This document shows, one piece after another, positions 1 to 7,667 of a stretch of DNA of 27,021 nucleotides; position 1 is the first letter of the stretch, and the number at the start of each line of letters is the position of its first letter. The notes beneath the pieces are model-generated. The model was not told the DNA's origin. It saw only the letters and a list, made by a program, of their open reading frames with translations, and did not search any database. Where the stretch lies: the NCBI GenBank assembly GCA_036274645.1, contig DASUFH010000335.1, forward strand, positions 1 through 27,021. The letters run 5' to 3'. This DNA is from DASUFH01 sp036274645. Lineage in GTDB: Bacteria > Acidobacteriota > Terriglobia > 20CM-2-55-15. The position numbers were made by a program, and so were the translations under genes.

Positions 1-791
1 TTGACTCCGTAGCGGTTGTACAGAAAGTCGACCTCGTTCACGACGGCTTCCGGGCTTCGCATCCGGTATCGATTGACGCCGAAGGGAGCGTTGATGCAGC
101 AGAAGCTGCATTTGTAGGGACATCCCAGTGACGTGTAGATCGACGCGTACGGCTGCCGGCTCTCGAGATCCTCGAAACACTGCCAGTTGTGCGCCCGATA
201 CTTTTGCATGGGCAGCATGTCCCAGACGTTGCCGTGAAGGTCCGCGTCCAGGTTCTGAATCAGCGGCGGGGCCGGATTGCTGTGAACGCCATCCGATTCC
301 CGCCACACCAGACCCGGCGCCGCGCTCAAGTCGCCGCCGGTCTTCAGGACTTCGAGCAGGCCGTGAACCGTCTGCGGCCCTTCGCCATTGCAGGCAAAGT
401 CGACGGCCTCCTCCTGGATCGTCCGCTCCGGCAACGCCGCAACGTGCCCGCCGAGGATGATGATCTTCTGGTCGGGATTCAGTTTCTTGATCGCGCCGCA
501 CACGAGGCTCGCCCCGGCCATCTGTTGCGTCGAGGCTGATGGCTGATGTCCATAAACCACGAGCCCGACCAGTCGCGGCGCCTCGGCGGCAACCGCCCTG
601 GCCACCGACTCCGGGCCCATATTCTCGGCTTCGCTATCCAGGATTTTCGTGGAAAAGCCCCGATCGACAATGTATCCGGCGATCAGGCGCGACCAGAGCG
701 GTGGCTCCACCGCGGTCAATTCTCCGCCCAGTCCCTGATAGATAAGTTCCCGGCCGCCGGGGTTGATTAGAAGCAGATCAAGAGTAGACAT
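1..791 (-). CDS. B12-binding domain radical SAM protein, C-terminal part beyond window
   Basis: The reading frame is open from an ATG at 791 to the window edge, so about 263 N-terminal residues are visible and the rest is missing. The first ~190 residues look like a cobalamin-binding Rossmann domain: they begin with a hydrophobic strand and an INPGG turn, and later contain ILGGHVAALPE and a CNGEGPQT segment, as in B12-radical SAM enzymes. The radical SAM core then starts with TSLGCPYKCSFCC, giving the CxxxCxxC iron-sulfur motif. I do not see the DxHxxG motif of base-off cobalamin binding. Such enzymes methylate or rearrange unactivated carbons in lipids, sugars and natural products; the substrate here is unknown. 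It is divergent from the sugar cluster at 1093-6969, so a role in the same surface glycan is possible but inferred. Confidence 0.88.
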   Translation of the reverse strand, partial: MSTLDLLLINPGGRELIYQGLGGELTAVEPPLWSRLIAGYIVDRGFSTKILDSEAENMGPESVARAVAAEAPRLVGLVVYGHQPSASTQQMAGASLVCGAIKKLNPDQKIIILGGHVAALPERTIQEEAVDFACNGEGPQTVHGLLEVLKTGGDLSAAPGLVWRESDGVHSNPAPPLIQNLDADLHGNVWDMLPMQKYRAHNWQCFEDLESRQPYASIYTSLGCPYKCSFCCINAPFGVNRYRMRSPEAVVNEVDFLYNRYGV

Positions 792-832
792 AACAAGGGG
801 CTCTTCAGGGGTTTCACTTCAGTCGGTTAGGG

Positions 833-861
833 ATCATAAGAGACCGACGCTGGTTTGTCAT
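833..861 (-). promoter_or_regulatory. Sigma-70-type promoter for the radical SAM gene
   Basis: On the minus strand ATGACA (856-861) and TATGAT (833-838) are separated by exactly 17 nt. Each hexamer matches the -35 or -10 consensus at five of six positions. The promoter lies about 40 nt upstream of the ATG at 791. I found no comparable promoter facing the glycosyltransferase in the other direction. Confidence 0.55.
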
Positions 862-943
862 CAGATATCAACGGCAGACAATCAGACCTGGATGCAGGGG
901 CGGCCCATATTGAAAGGCTTTTGATGCTGGCGTAAGCGCTTTG

Positions 944-1007
944 GGTCCCCGCCTGCTTCCTGTTTGTAGGGGCGGCCTATGACCGCCCCTACAAGCAGGC
1001 GGGGACC
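944..1007. repeat. REP-like compound palindrome
   Basis: Outer arms GGTCCCCGCCTGCTT (944-958) and AAGCAGGCGGGGACC (993-1007) are perfect 15-bp complements. Inner arms GTAGGGGCGG (966-975) and CCGCCCCTAC (983-992) are perfect 10-bp complements, with a 7-nt loop and a 7-nt one-sided bulge (959-965). A degenerate half copy, TGCAGGGGCGGCCCAT at 893-908, matches 14 of 16 positions of 965-980. No T-tract follows, so it is more likely a mobile REP-type element than a terminator. It occupies most of the ~300-nt gap between the divergent radical SAM and glycosyltransferase genes. Confidence 0.75.
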
Positions 1008-1092
1008 GAAAATGCTTCCTCAGGCAAAATGCAACCGCCGGCATTACCGCGCAGAAGAAAAATGTTAGAGTACGAAGTTTGCTGTGGCTGCA

Positions 1093-1797
1093 ATGAAAAC
1101 TACCATTCTTGCCCTGACGCTCAACGAAATCGACGGTGTCCGGGCCATCCTTCCTCAAATCGACCGAAGCTGGTATTCGCAGTTGATCGTGGTGGATGGC
1201 GGATCGACCGACGGAACCATCGAGTGGTGCCGGGAACAGGGCTATGAAGTCTATGTGCAGAAGCGGCGCGGCATCCGGTTCGCGTATCTCGAGGTTCTGC
1301 CCCACATCAAAGGCGACGTGGTCCTGACTCTGAGCCCCGACGGGAACTGCGCCCCGGACGTCATTCCGCGGATCCTGGAAAAAATGGACGAGGGCTACGA
1401 TCTGGTGATCGGATCGCGCTACATCGGCGACTCCAAAAGCGAAGACGACGACATTGTGACGGGATTCGGCAACTGGCTGTTTACCCGTACCGTCAATACG
1501 TTGCACCGCGCCAGCTATACCGACGCCATGGTGATTTACCGCGCCTTCCGGACGTCGCTGATATACGATCTCGATCTCGACAAGGAGCCGTCCTACGCGC
1601 TTCCGGAAAAACTGTTCGGGACGATCATCAGCTGGGAGCCGCTGATGTCGGTCCGCGCCGCCAAGCGACGGATGAAGATCGGCGAAGTGCCGGCCGGCGA
1701 ACCCCCGCGGATCGGCGGCGTCCGCAAGCTCCAGATTTTCCGCTGGGGCGCGGCATACTATTTTCAATTCTGGCGGGAACTGTGGTTCTGGCGATGA
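1093..1797 (+). CDS. Family 2 glycosyltransferase (dolichol-phosphate-mannose-synthase-like)
   Basis: About 234 residues with a GT-A fold start (KTTILALTLNE) and the GT2 nucleotide-binding signature VVDGGSTDGT. The usual DxD region reads LSPDGNC, keeping only one aspartate. It is followed by VIGSRYIGD and an acidic stretch. It should transfer a sugar from a nucleotide donor to a lipid or glycan acceptor at the cytoplasmic membrane face; the C-terminus is rich in aromatic residues and arginine and could touch the membrane. I chose ATG 1093 because it gives the typical short N-terminus; an in-frame GTG at 1084 would add three residues. Neither start has a clear ribosome binding site. It is the first gene of the rightward sugar cluster, 83 nt before the E1 alpha gene. 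Confidence 0.85.
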   Translation: MKTTILALTLNEIDGVRAILPQIDRSWYSQLIVVDGGSTDGTIEWCREQGYEVYVQKRRGIRFAYLEVLPHIKGDVVLTLSPDGNCAPDVIPRILEKMDEGYDLVIGSRYIGDSKSEDDDIVTGFGNWLFTRTVNTLHRASYTDAMVIYRAFRTSLIYDLDLDKEPSYALPEKLFGTIISWEPLMSVRAAKRRMKIGEVPAGEPPRIGGVRKLQIFRWGAAYYFQFWRELWFWR

Positions 1798-1880
1798 ACG
1801 GATCCTGCCGCCGGCAGCGTCGGGACGCGGTTCTCTTGCCTCCCCTGCGTCTCCCGATTTACGCTACAGGCCCGATTTGA

Positions 1881-2840
1881 ATGAACTGGACACCTACAAC
1901 TGAAGACTCGGCTCGGATCTACAGGAAACTGCGAACCATCCGGCGTGTGGAAGAGGAGATCGCGCGGATCTACCCGTCCGACAAGATCAAGAGTCCCGTC
2001 CATCTGTCGATCGGGCAGGAGGGCATCGCCGTCGGTATCTGTGACGCGCTCAATCCCGACGATGTCGTCGCTCCGACCTACCGGGGACATGCCGCCTATC
2101 TTGCCAAGGGCGGAGATCTCGACGCCATGTTCGCGGAGTTCTACGGGAAGAGCGCCGGCTGCGGAACCGGCAAAGCCGGATCGATGCACCTGATCGACAT
2201 CGAGCAGGGAGTCCTGGGCGCGTCGGCGGTTGTTGGTACAACCATTCCCATTGCCATGGGTTATGCGCTGGCGTTGGAGCGTGAAGGCAAGGGCCGGGTC
2301 GCGGTCGCTTTCTTCGGCGATGGCGCGACGGAAGAGGGCGTTTTCTACGAAAGCTTGAACTTTGCGGCTTTGCATAAGCTGCCGCTGTTGTTCGTCTGCG
2401 AAAACAACTTCTACGCCATCCATACGCCGATCGAAAAACGGTGGGCGACACGCCGCCTCTGCGAGCGTGTCGAGACGTTCGGAATCCCGGCGCGCCTGAT
2501 CGAAGACTCGGATACCTTCGCAATCCGCAAGACGGCGGCGGGTTTCATTGCGGCCATGCGAGGCGGCGCCGGCCCGGCGTTCATGGAGTGTCACGCCTAT
2601 CGGTGGCGGGAACATGTCGGGCCCGCTGAAGACTATGACGCCGGCTATCGCGGCCGGGCGGAACTCGAACCCTGGCTTCAGCGCGATCCCGTCGAAGCGG
2701 CCGGACGCCGGCTTGGCGCGGCGGTTCGGAGCGACATCGACACAACGGTGGAAGCGCGTGTCGCGTCCGCGATCGAATTTGCCGAAAACGCTCCCTGGCC
2801 GACTCCGGAGGATCTCTTAACCCATGCCTACGCCCTCTGA
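1881..2840 (+). CDS. TPP-dependent dehydrogenase E1 component, alpha subunit
   Basis: 319 residues, typical of the alpha subunit of 2-oxoacid or acetoin dehydrogenase E1. The thiamine diphosphate motif runs from GDG (residues 146-148) to NN (175-176). The family segments YRGH (67-70) and KAGSMHL (98-104) are present. The enzyme decarboxylates a 2-oxo acid on TPP and passes the acyl group on. No E2 lipoyl acyltransferase or E3 gene lies nearby; instead the gene sits between a glycosyltransferase and deoxysugar genes. E1-like pairs in some antibiotic sugar clusters (avilamycin AviB1/AviB2) are thought to add a two-carbon branch to a ketosugar, so the same role is plausible here. That is inference; an ordinary metabolic E1 is the alternative. 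It overlaps the beta gene by 17 nt. Confidence 0.9.
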   Translation: MNWTPTTEDSARIYRKLRTIRRVEEEIARIYPSDKIKSPVHLSIGQEGIAVGICDALNPDDVVAPTYRGHAAYLAKGGDLDAMFAEFYGKSAGCGTGKAGSMHLIDIEQGVLGASAVVGTTIPIAMGYALALEREGKGRVAVAFFGDGATEEGVFYESLNFAALHKLPLLFVCENNFYAIHTPIEKRWATRRLCERVETFGIPARLIEDSDTFAIRKTAAGFIAAMRGGAGPAFMECHAYRWREHVGPAEDYDAGYRGRAELEPWLQRDPVEAAGRRLGAAVRSDIDTTVEARVASAIEFAENAPWPTPEDLLTHAYAL

Positions 2841-3894
2841 TCAGGGCCGTCTCCTTCGTTATGTCGACGCGCTCCGCGAGGGCGTGGCCCAGGAGATGCG
2901 GCGCGATCCGCGCGTGTTCGTCTTCGGGCTCGACGTGGACGACCACAAGGCCATCCAGGGCTCGACGCGGGGTTTGCAGGAAGAGTTCGGTCCCCGGCGG
3001 GTCTTCAACACGCCGCTGTCGGAAGACGCGATGACCGGCGTGGCCATCGGCGCGGCCATGGCGGGAATGCGGCCGGTGCATGTCCACATCCGGATGGACT
3101 TTCTGATGCTGTGCATGAACCAGCTGGTGAACATGGCGTCCAAGGCCAGCTATATGTATGGCGGCTCGGTGCGTGTGCCCATGGTGGTCCGCAGCATGAT
3201 CGGCAAATCCTGGGGGCAGGGCGCGCAGCACAGCCAGGCGCTGTATTCGATGTTCATGCACGTGCCGGGATTGAAAGTGGTAGCCCCGTCCAACGCGCAC
3301 GACGCCAAGGGCTGCATGATCGCCGCCATCCGGGACGACAACCCGACGATCTTCGTCGAACACCGGTTGCTGTACCCGACTGAGGCCTACACGCCGGAAG
3401 AGCCGTTTACGGTGGAGTTCGGACGCGCCCGCATCGCCGTCGAGGGCAGCGACATCACCATTGTGGGTATTTCCAATATGGTTCTGGAATGCCTGCGCGC
3501 CCAGGAGCTTCTGGCCAAGGTGGGAATCCGCGCCGAGGTGATCGATCCGATCAGCCTGGCGCCCCTCGACACCGATACGATTACCGCCTCCGCCAGACGC
3601 ACCGGCCGGCTGCTCGTTGTGGACAACGCCTGGCTGCCCTGCGGCGCCAGCGCCGAGATCCTGGCGCGCGTGGCCGAATCGGCCGGCGCCGGCAGCGGCA
3701 TAGCGATGGCGCGGATGGGATTCGCGCCGAGTCCCTGTCCGCCGAGTCCGCCACTGGAACGCGAGTTTTATCCGAACCCTGTTGAGATTGCCGCCAAAGC
3801 GCATTCCATGACGCGGCAAAACGCCCCGTACTGGGAGCCCGACGCCGAAAGCGCCGCTCTCAGCTACCAGCTGCAGTTCCGAGGACCGTTTTAG
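2824..3894 (+). CDS. TPP-dependent dehydrogenase E1 component, beta subunit
   Basis: 356 residues with the transketolase-like pyrimidine-binding domain (about 10-190) and the transketolase C-terminal domain (about 205-330). FNTPLSEDAMTGVAIG includes Glu67, the expected activator of the TPP aminopyrimidine, and GQGAQHSQ at 131-138 is the usual beta-subunit loop. With the alpha subunit it should form an alpha2beta2 heterotetramer that shares the TPP site. A GGAGG at 2807-2811 precedes the ATG by 12 nt inside the end of the alpha gene, so translation is coupled. The last ~50 residues are proline-rich and extend past the usual E1 beta end. The cluster context argues for a sugar-modifying role rather than central metabolism. 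Confidence 0.9.
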   Translation: MPTPSDQGRLLRYVDALREGVAQEMRRDPRVFVFGLDVDDHKAIQGSTRGLQEEFGPRRVFNTPLSEDAMTGVAIGAAMAGMRPVHVHIRMDFLMLCMNQLVNMASKASYMYGGSVRVPMVVRSMIGKSWGQGAQHSQALYSMFMHVPGLKVVAPSNAHDAKGCMIAAIRDDNPTIFVEHRLLYPTEAYTPEEPFTVEFGRARIAVEGSDITIVGISNMVLECLRAQELLAKVGIRAEVIDPISLAPLDTDTITASARRTGRLLVVDNAWLPCGASAEILARVAESAGAGSGIAMARMGFAPSPCPPSPPLEREFYPNPVEIAAKAHSMTRQNAPYWEPDAESAALSYQLQFRGPF

Positions 3895-3902
3895 TTCATA
3901 CC

Positions 3903-5072
3903 ATGACTTACGAGCTATCCGCTTCAACCTGGGGGCCTGAAGAAATCGAAGCCATCCGGCGCGTGATCGACAGCGGGCAATTCACCATGGGTCCGGAAGT
4001 GGCCCAGTTCGAACGGGAGTTCGCCGATTACTTCGGCATGAAACACGCCGTGATGGTGAATTCCGGATCGTCCGCGAACCTGATTGCCGTCTCCTCGCTT
4101 TTCTACAAACGGGAGCGTCCGCTGCGGCGCGGCGACGAAGCAATCGTCCCGGCGATTTCCTGGAGCACGACTTTCGACCCACTGCAGCAGTACGGACTGA
4201 AGCTGCGCTTTGTCGATGTCGATCTCGACACCCTGAACATGGACGTCTCGAAGCTGGAAGCCGCATTGACTCCGAAGACGCGGCTCCTTGTCGGTGTCAG
4301 CATTCTCGGGAATCCGGCCCGTCTCGACGTCATGCGGAACTTTGCGGACCGGCATGGGTTGTACTTCTGGGAAGACAACTGCGAGTCCGCCGACGCGGAT
4401 CTGGGTGGAAAGAAGACCGGCACGTTCGGCGACGTGAACACGTTCAGCTTCTTCTTCAGCCACCATATCTCGACGATGGAAGGCGGCATGACGCTGACCA
4501 ACGACGACGAGATGATGCATCTGCTCCGTTCGATCCGCGCGCACGGATGGACCCGCGATCTGCCGCCGGGTTCGCCGCTGTTTGAGAAACGCGGCAACGA
4601 CCATTTCGAGCAGTATCGCTTCATCCTGCCGGGCTACAACGTGCGGCCCCTCGAAATCGGCGCCGCCGCCGGTCGTGTCCAATTGAAGAAGCTTCCCGCC
4701 ATGACCCGGCTGCGCCGGGCCAACTGGGAAGTCTTCAAAGGCCTCTTCGGTGGAGATCGCCGGTTCATCACCCAGCGGGAGACCGGCAAGACGTCCTGTT
4801 TTTCGTTCACGATCGTTCTCAATCCCGAGTTCAAACTCGATCGCGAACGCGTCTTTGCCGCGCTGCGCGAAGCCGACATCAAATTCCGCATGATCACGGG
4901 TGGATGCTTCACGTGTCATGACGCCATTCAGTATTTCGATTACGACACCGTGGGGCCGCTGACCAACGCGGAACTCGCGCACTATCAGGGCTTCTTCGTG
5001 GGCAATCATCCGACGGATCTTTCCGCCGATCTGGCGCGGCTGCACGACACCCTGGATCGGGTATGCAAATGA
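3903..5072 (+). CDS. DegT-fold PLP/PMP enzyme, sugar 3-dehydratase type (ColD/RfbH-like)
   Basis: 389 residues of the DegT/DnrJ/EryC1/StrS family: SGQFTMGPEVAQFEREFA near residues 24-41, MVNSGSSAN at 51-59, and WEDNCES at 156-162 containing the pyridine-binding aspartate. The strand that normally carries the PLP-binding lysine reads SFFFSHHISTMEGG (182-195). A His-His pair at 187-188 replaces the lysine, as in RfbH (E1) and ColD, which use PMP to remove the C3 hydroxyl from 4-keto-6-deoxy sugars. A simple sugar aminotransferase is therefore unlikely. I do not see the clustered cysteines of the RfbH iron-sulfur site, so a ColD-like mechanism fits better. The stop overlaps the next gene by ATGA. 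Substrate identity (GDP- or CDP-linked) is unknown. Confidence 0.85.
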   Translation: MTYELSASTWGPEEIEAIRRVIDSGQFTMGPEVAQFEREFADYFGMKHAVMVNSGSSANLIAVSSLFYKRERPLRRGDEAIVPAISWSTTFDPLQQYGLKLRFVDVDLDTLNMDVSKLEAALTPKTRLLVGVSILGNPARLDVMRNFADRHGLYFWEDNCESADADLGGKKTGTFGDVNTFSFFFSHHISTMEGGMTLTNDDEMMHLLRSIRAHGWTRDLPPGSPLFEKRGNDHFEQYRFILPGYNVRPLEIGAAAGRVQLKKLPAMTRLRRANWEVFKGLFGGDRRFITQRETGKTSCFSFTIVLNPEFKLDRERVFAALREADIKFRMITGGCFTCHDAIQYFDYDTVGPLTNAELAHYQGFFVGNHPTDLSADLARLHDTLDRVCK

Positions 5073-6010
5073 AGGGCTATTCGATTCTCGTCACCGGCGG
5101 CGCCGGCTATCTCGGATCGACGCTGGTTCCGGCGCTGCTGTCCGCCGGCCATCGCGTCACGGTCCTCGACAACTTCCGCTTCAATCAGGCGACGCTGAAT
5201 CACGTCTGCGCGGACCCCAACTTCGACGTCCGGCGCGGCGACGCGCGGGACGAAGCGGCGCTCAAGCCGCTGCTGCGGGAAGCGGACATCATTATTCCGC
5301 TCGCGGCGCTCGTGGGCGCGCCCATGTGCGATCTCGACAAGAGCGGCGCCGAAACGACGAATCGCGGGGCGATCCTGACGCTGTTACGCCTGGCCAGCGC
5401 GTCGCAGCGCATCCTGCTGCCGGTAACGAACAGCGGATACGGCATCGGTCAGAGCAATGTCTATTGCGACGAGAACACGCCGCTCGCGCCGATCAGTCTT
5501 TATGGCCGCACGAAAGTCGAAGCGGAGAAGGCCGTGCTCGATCGCGGCAACGCGATCTCTTTCCGCCTGGCCACCGTCTTCGGCATGTCTCCGCGCATGC
5601 GCATCGACCTGCTCGTGAACGACTTCGTTTATCGCGCCGTCAATGACCGCGCGGTGGTGCTGTTCGAGGCGCACTTCAAACGGAACTACCTGCATGTGCG
5701 TGACGTGGCGCGGGCGTTCCAGCACGGGATCGATCACTTCGAGCGGTTGAAGAACGAGCCCTATAACGTCGGACTCTCCGATGCGAACCTGTCCAAGGCC
5801 GAGTTGTGCGCGAAGATCCGGGAACACCTGCCGCAGTTCGTGTACATGGAGGCGCCGATCGGCGAGGATCCCGACAAACGCGATTACATCGTCTCCAACG
5901 CCAAGATCGAGAAGACCGGTTTCAAGCCCGCCCATTCGCTCGATGACGGCATCCGTGAACTCATCAAGGGCTACCGCATGATCCGCAACAGCGTCTACGG
6001 CAACGTATGA
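5069..6010 (+). CDS. NAD-dependent epimerase/dehydratase (extended SDR)
   Basis: 313 residues with the dinucleotide-binding TGGAGYLGS near residues 9-17, an acidic residue after strand 2 (VLDNF) that suggests NAD(H), and the catalytic YGRTK at 145-149. It belongs to the extended SDRs acting on nucleotide sugars as epimerases, dehydratases or ketoreductases. The exact reaction cannot be read from sequence; in this cluster it may reduce or epimerise the keto sugar made by the upstream dehydratase. I chose the ATG at 5069 because it forms an ATGA overlap with the preceding stop; an in-frame ATG at 5063 would add two residues. Its own stop overlaps the next start the same way. Confidence 0.85.
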   Translation: MKGYSILVTGGAGYLGSTLVPALLSAGHRVTVLDNFRFNQATLNHVCADPNFDVRRGDARDEAALKPLLREADIIIPLAALVGAPMCDLDKSGAETTNRGAILTLLRLASASQRILLPVTNSGYGIGQSNVYCDENTPLAPISLYGRTKVEAEKAVLDRGNAISFRLATVFGMSPRMRIDLLVNDFVYRAVNDRAVVLFEAHFKRNYLHVRDVARAFQHGIDHFERLKNEPYNVGLSDANLSKAELCAKIREHLPQFVYMEAPIGEDPDKRDYIVSNAKIEKTGFKPAHSLDDGIRELIKGYRMIRNSVYGNV

Positions 6011-6969
6011 CCGCTCCGTACAACCTCGATGGCAAGCGGGTCTGGGTCGCGGGCCATCGCGGCATGGTCGGCAGCGCCGTTTCCCGCCGGCTGGAACGCG
6101 CCGGGGCTCGTCTGGTGTCGGTCACGCGCGAGGAACTGGATCTACGCCGGCAGGCCGCTGTCGAAGACTGGATGGCTTCAACGCGTCCCGAGGCGGTGAT
6201 CATCGCGGCGGCCACCGTCGGTGGCATCGAGGCCAATCGCACGCGTCCCGCCGAGTTTCTCTACGACAACCTGGCGATCGCGGCCAACATCATTCACGCG
6301 GCCGCTGAGACCGGAGTCGAGAAGCTGATGGCGCTGTCGTCCGCCTGTGTGTACCCGCGCGAGGCCGCCCAGCCCATCCGCGAGGACAGCCTGCTGACGG
6401 GCCCGTTCGAGCCAACCAACGAAGCGTATGCGGTGGCGAAGCTGGCGGCCCTGAAATTGTGTCAGGCGTATCGGCAGCAGCACGGCAAGGATTTCATCGC
6501 CGTGTCCCCGACGAACCTGTTCGGTCCGGGTGACAACTTCGATCCCGCGGCCAGCCATGTGATTCCCGCCATGATTCTGAAGACCCATAACGCCAGGACA
6601 ACGGGCGGCGGTCCGGTGGAGATCTGGGGATCGGGGTCACCGCGAAGGGAATTCCTCTACGTGGATGACGCCGCCGACGCGCTGGTGTTCCTGATGGAAC
6701 GGTATTCCGAGGCGGACATCATCAACGTCGGCGGCGGCGAGGATGTGTCGATTCGAGAGCTCGCGGAACTGACCGCGGAAGTGACGGGCTACACGGGCGG
6801 GTTCCGTTTCGACACGAGCCGCCCGGACGGCATGCCTCGCAAGGCGCTCGACGCGTCCCGCATTCTGGGGATGGGCTGGAAGCCGTTCACCTCGCTGCGC
6901 GACGGACTCGCGAAAACGGTCGAATGGTTTCTCGCGAATCCGGAAATGCGGCGCTCCGATCGCTCCTGA
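6007..6969 (+). CDS. fcl: GDP-L-fucose-synthase-like epimerase/reductase
   Basis: 320 residues, close to the GDP-4-keto-6-deoxymannose 3,5-epimerase/4-reductase family. It shows the NADP-binding GHRGMVG at 16-22, catalytic Ser112 and Cys114 in SSACVYP, YAVAK at 141-145, and His184 in the NLFGPGDNFDP...SHVIPA region. These match the Ser, Cys, Tyr, Lys and His set of Fcl. It would make GDP-L-fucose, or GDP-L-colitose if it acts after a ColD-like 3-dehydratase, as ColC does. No GDP-mannose 4,6-dehydratase gene is in the window, so the precursor would come from elsewhere. It is the last gene of the overlapping cluster. The family call is firm; fucose versus colitose-like product is open. Confidence 0.82.
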   Translation: MTAPYNLDGKRVWVAGHRGMVGSAVSRRLERAGARLVSVTREELDLRRQAAVEDWMASTRPEAVIIAAATVGGIEANRTRPAEFLYDNLAIAANIIHAAAETGVEKLMALSSACVYPREAAQPIREDSLLTGPFEPTNEAYAVAKLAALKLCQAYRQQHGKDFIAVSPTNLFGPGDNFDPAASHVIPAMILKTHNARTTGGGPVEIWGSGSPRREFLYVDDAADALVFLMERYSEADIINVGGGEDVSIRELAELTAEVTGYTGGFRFDTSRPDGMPRKALDASRILGMGWKPFTSLRDGLAKTVEWFLANPEMRRSDRS

Positions 6970-7027
6970 AAAGAAATCCGCAGGAACGCCCCGGAAACCT
7001 GGCCCGGGGGGCATTGTTCATGATGAT

Positions 7028-7276
7028 ATGATCAGCAATATGAAAACTATTGCGATCACTATGGAAGAAGATGTCGTCGACAGGCTGGATAAGCTTCTGG
7101 CCAGCCGCCACGGAACGGTAAACCGGTCTTTGACGATCAGGCAGGCCGTTCGCGAATACCTGGAGCGCGAGGAACGTCTGGCTGAGGAGCAGCGGGAAGC
7201 GACGATCTTCCGCCAGAGTAAAGCCCGGCTGGCCCGCCAGGCGGAAGCCCTGGTCAAGGATCAAGCCAAAATATGA
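7028..7276 (+). CDS. Ribbon-helix-helix antitoxin (MazE/CopG type)
   Basis: 82 residues. The N-terminus has the beta-strand of a ribbon-helix-helix DNA-binding domain (TIAITMEEDVVDRLDKLL), then a second helix (TIRQAVREYLE) and a highly charged C-terminal helix suited to toxin binding. The stop overlaps the next start by ATGA, the classic toxin-antitoxin arrangement. An ATG at 7040 would trim four residues and is equally possible. It should neutralise the downstream MazF-like protein and repress its own operon. Confidence 0.8.
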   Translation: MISNMKTIAITMEEDVVDRLDKLLASRHGTVNRSLTIRQAVREYLEREERLAEEQREATIFRQSKARLARQAEALVKDQAKI

Positions 7277-7611
7277 CCCGGGGCGAAATCTACCGTACAG
7301 GCGCGAAGACGCCGGAACGAGGTCACAAGCCAGGATTCTATGTCGTTGTATCTCGCGGCTTCATTGCGGGCAACGACGACATTTCAACCGTCATATGCGC
7401 CCCGATCTACTCGGAAACCCTCGGCATTCGCAGCGAAGTGCTCATCGGACCCGACGAGGGAGTACCGCAGGAAAGCGCCATCCGCTGCGATTTTCTGACA
7501 CTGATGTTCAAGAGTAAACTGACCGGATTTGTCGGCGTCCTTTCCCGCAAGAAAGAGGGAGAACTGGATGCGGCGCTCGCCTATGCGCTTGGACTTCGCC
7601 GGCCGGCGTGA
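7273..7611 (+). CDS. MazF/PemK-like mRNA interferase toxin
   Basis: 112 residues beginning TRGEIYR, the start of the MazF/PemK SH3-like barrel. GHKPGFYVVVSR corresponds to the conserved RP-x-V-V-V strand region, and ESAIRCDFLTL to the segment with the conserved polar residues before the substrate cleft. Members cleave single-stranded mRNA at short motifs and halt growth under stress. It is translationally coupled to the antitoxin gene by a 4-nt overlap. Cleavage specificity cannot be predicted. No other gene follows in the operon: a hairpin repeat and a convergent gene lie next. Confidence 0.85.
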   Translation: MTRGEIYRTGAKTPERGHKPGFYVVVSRGFIAGNDDISTVICAPIYSETLGIRSEVLIGPDEGVPQESAIRCDFLTLMFKSKLTGFVGVLSRKKEGELDAALAYALGLRRPA

Positions 7612-7667
7612 GTCCGCTAAAAGGGAACCGTAGAATCGCGCGGACGGAATATTGGCGGGCACAGACT

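Noticed and set aside
6988..7012. Hairpin after the fucose-synthase-like gene as an operon terminator
   Set aside because: GCCCCGG and a GGGG run can pair only with a two-base bulge, and no T-tract follows; too weak to call.
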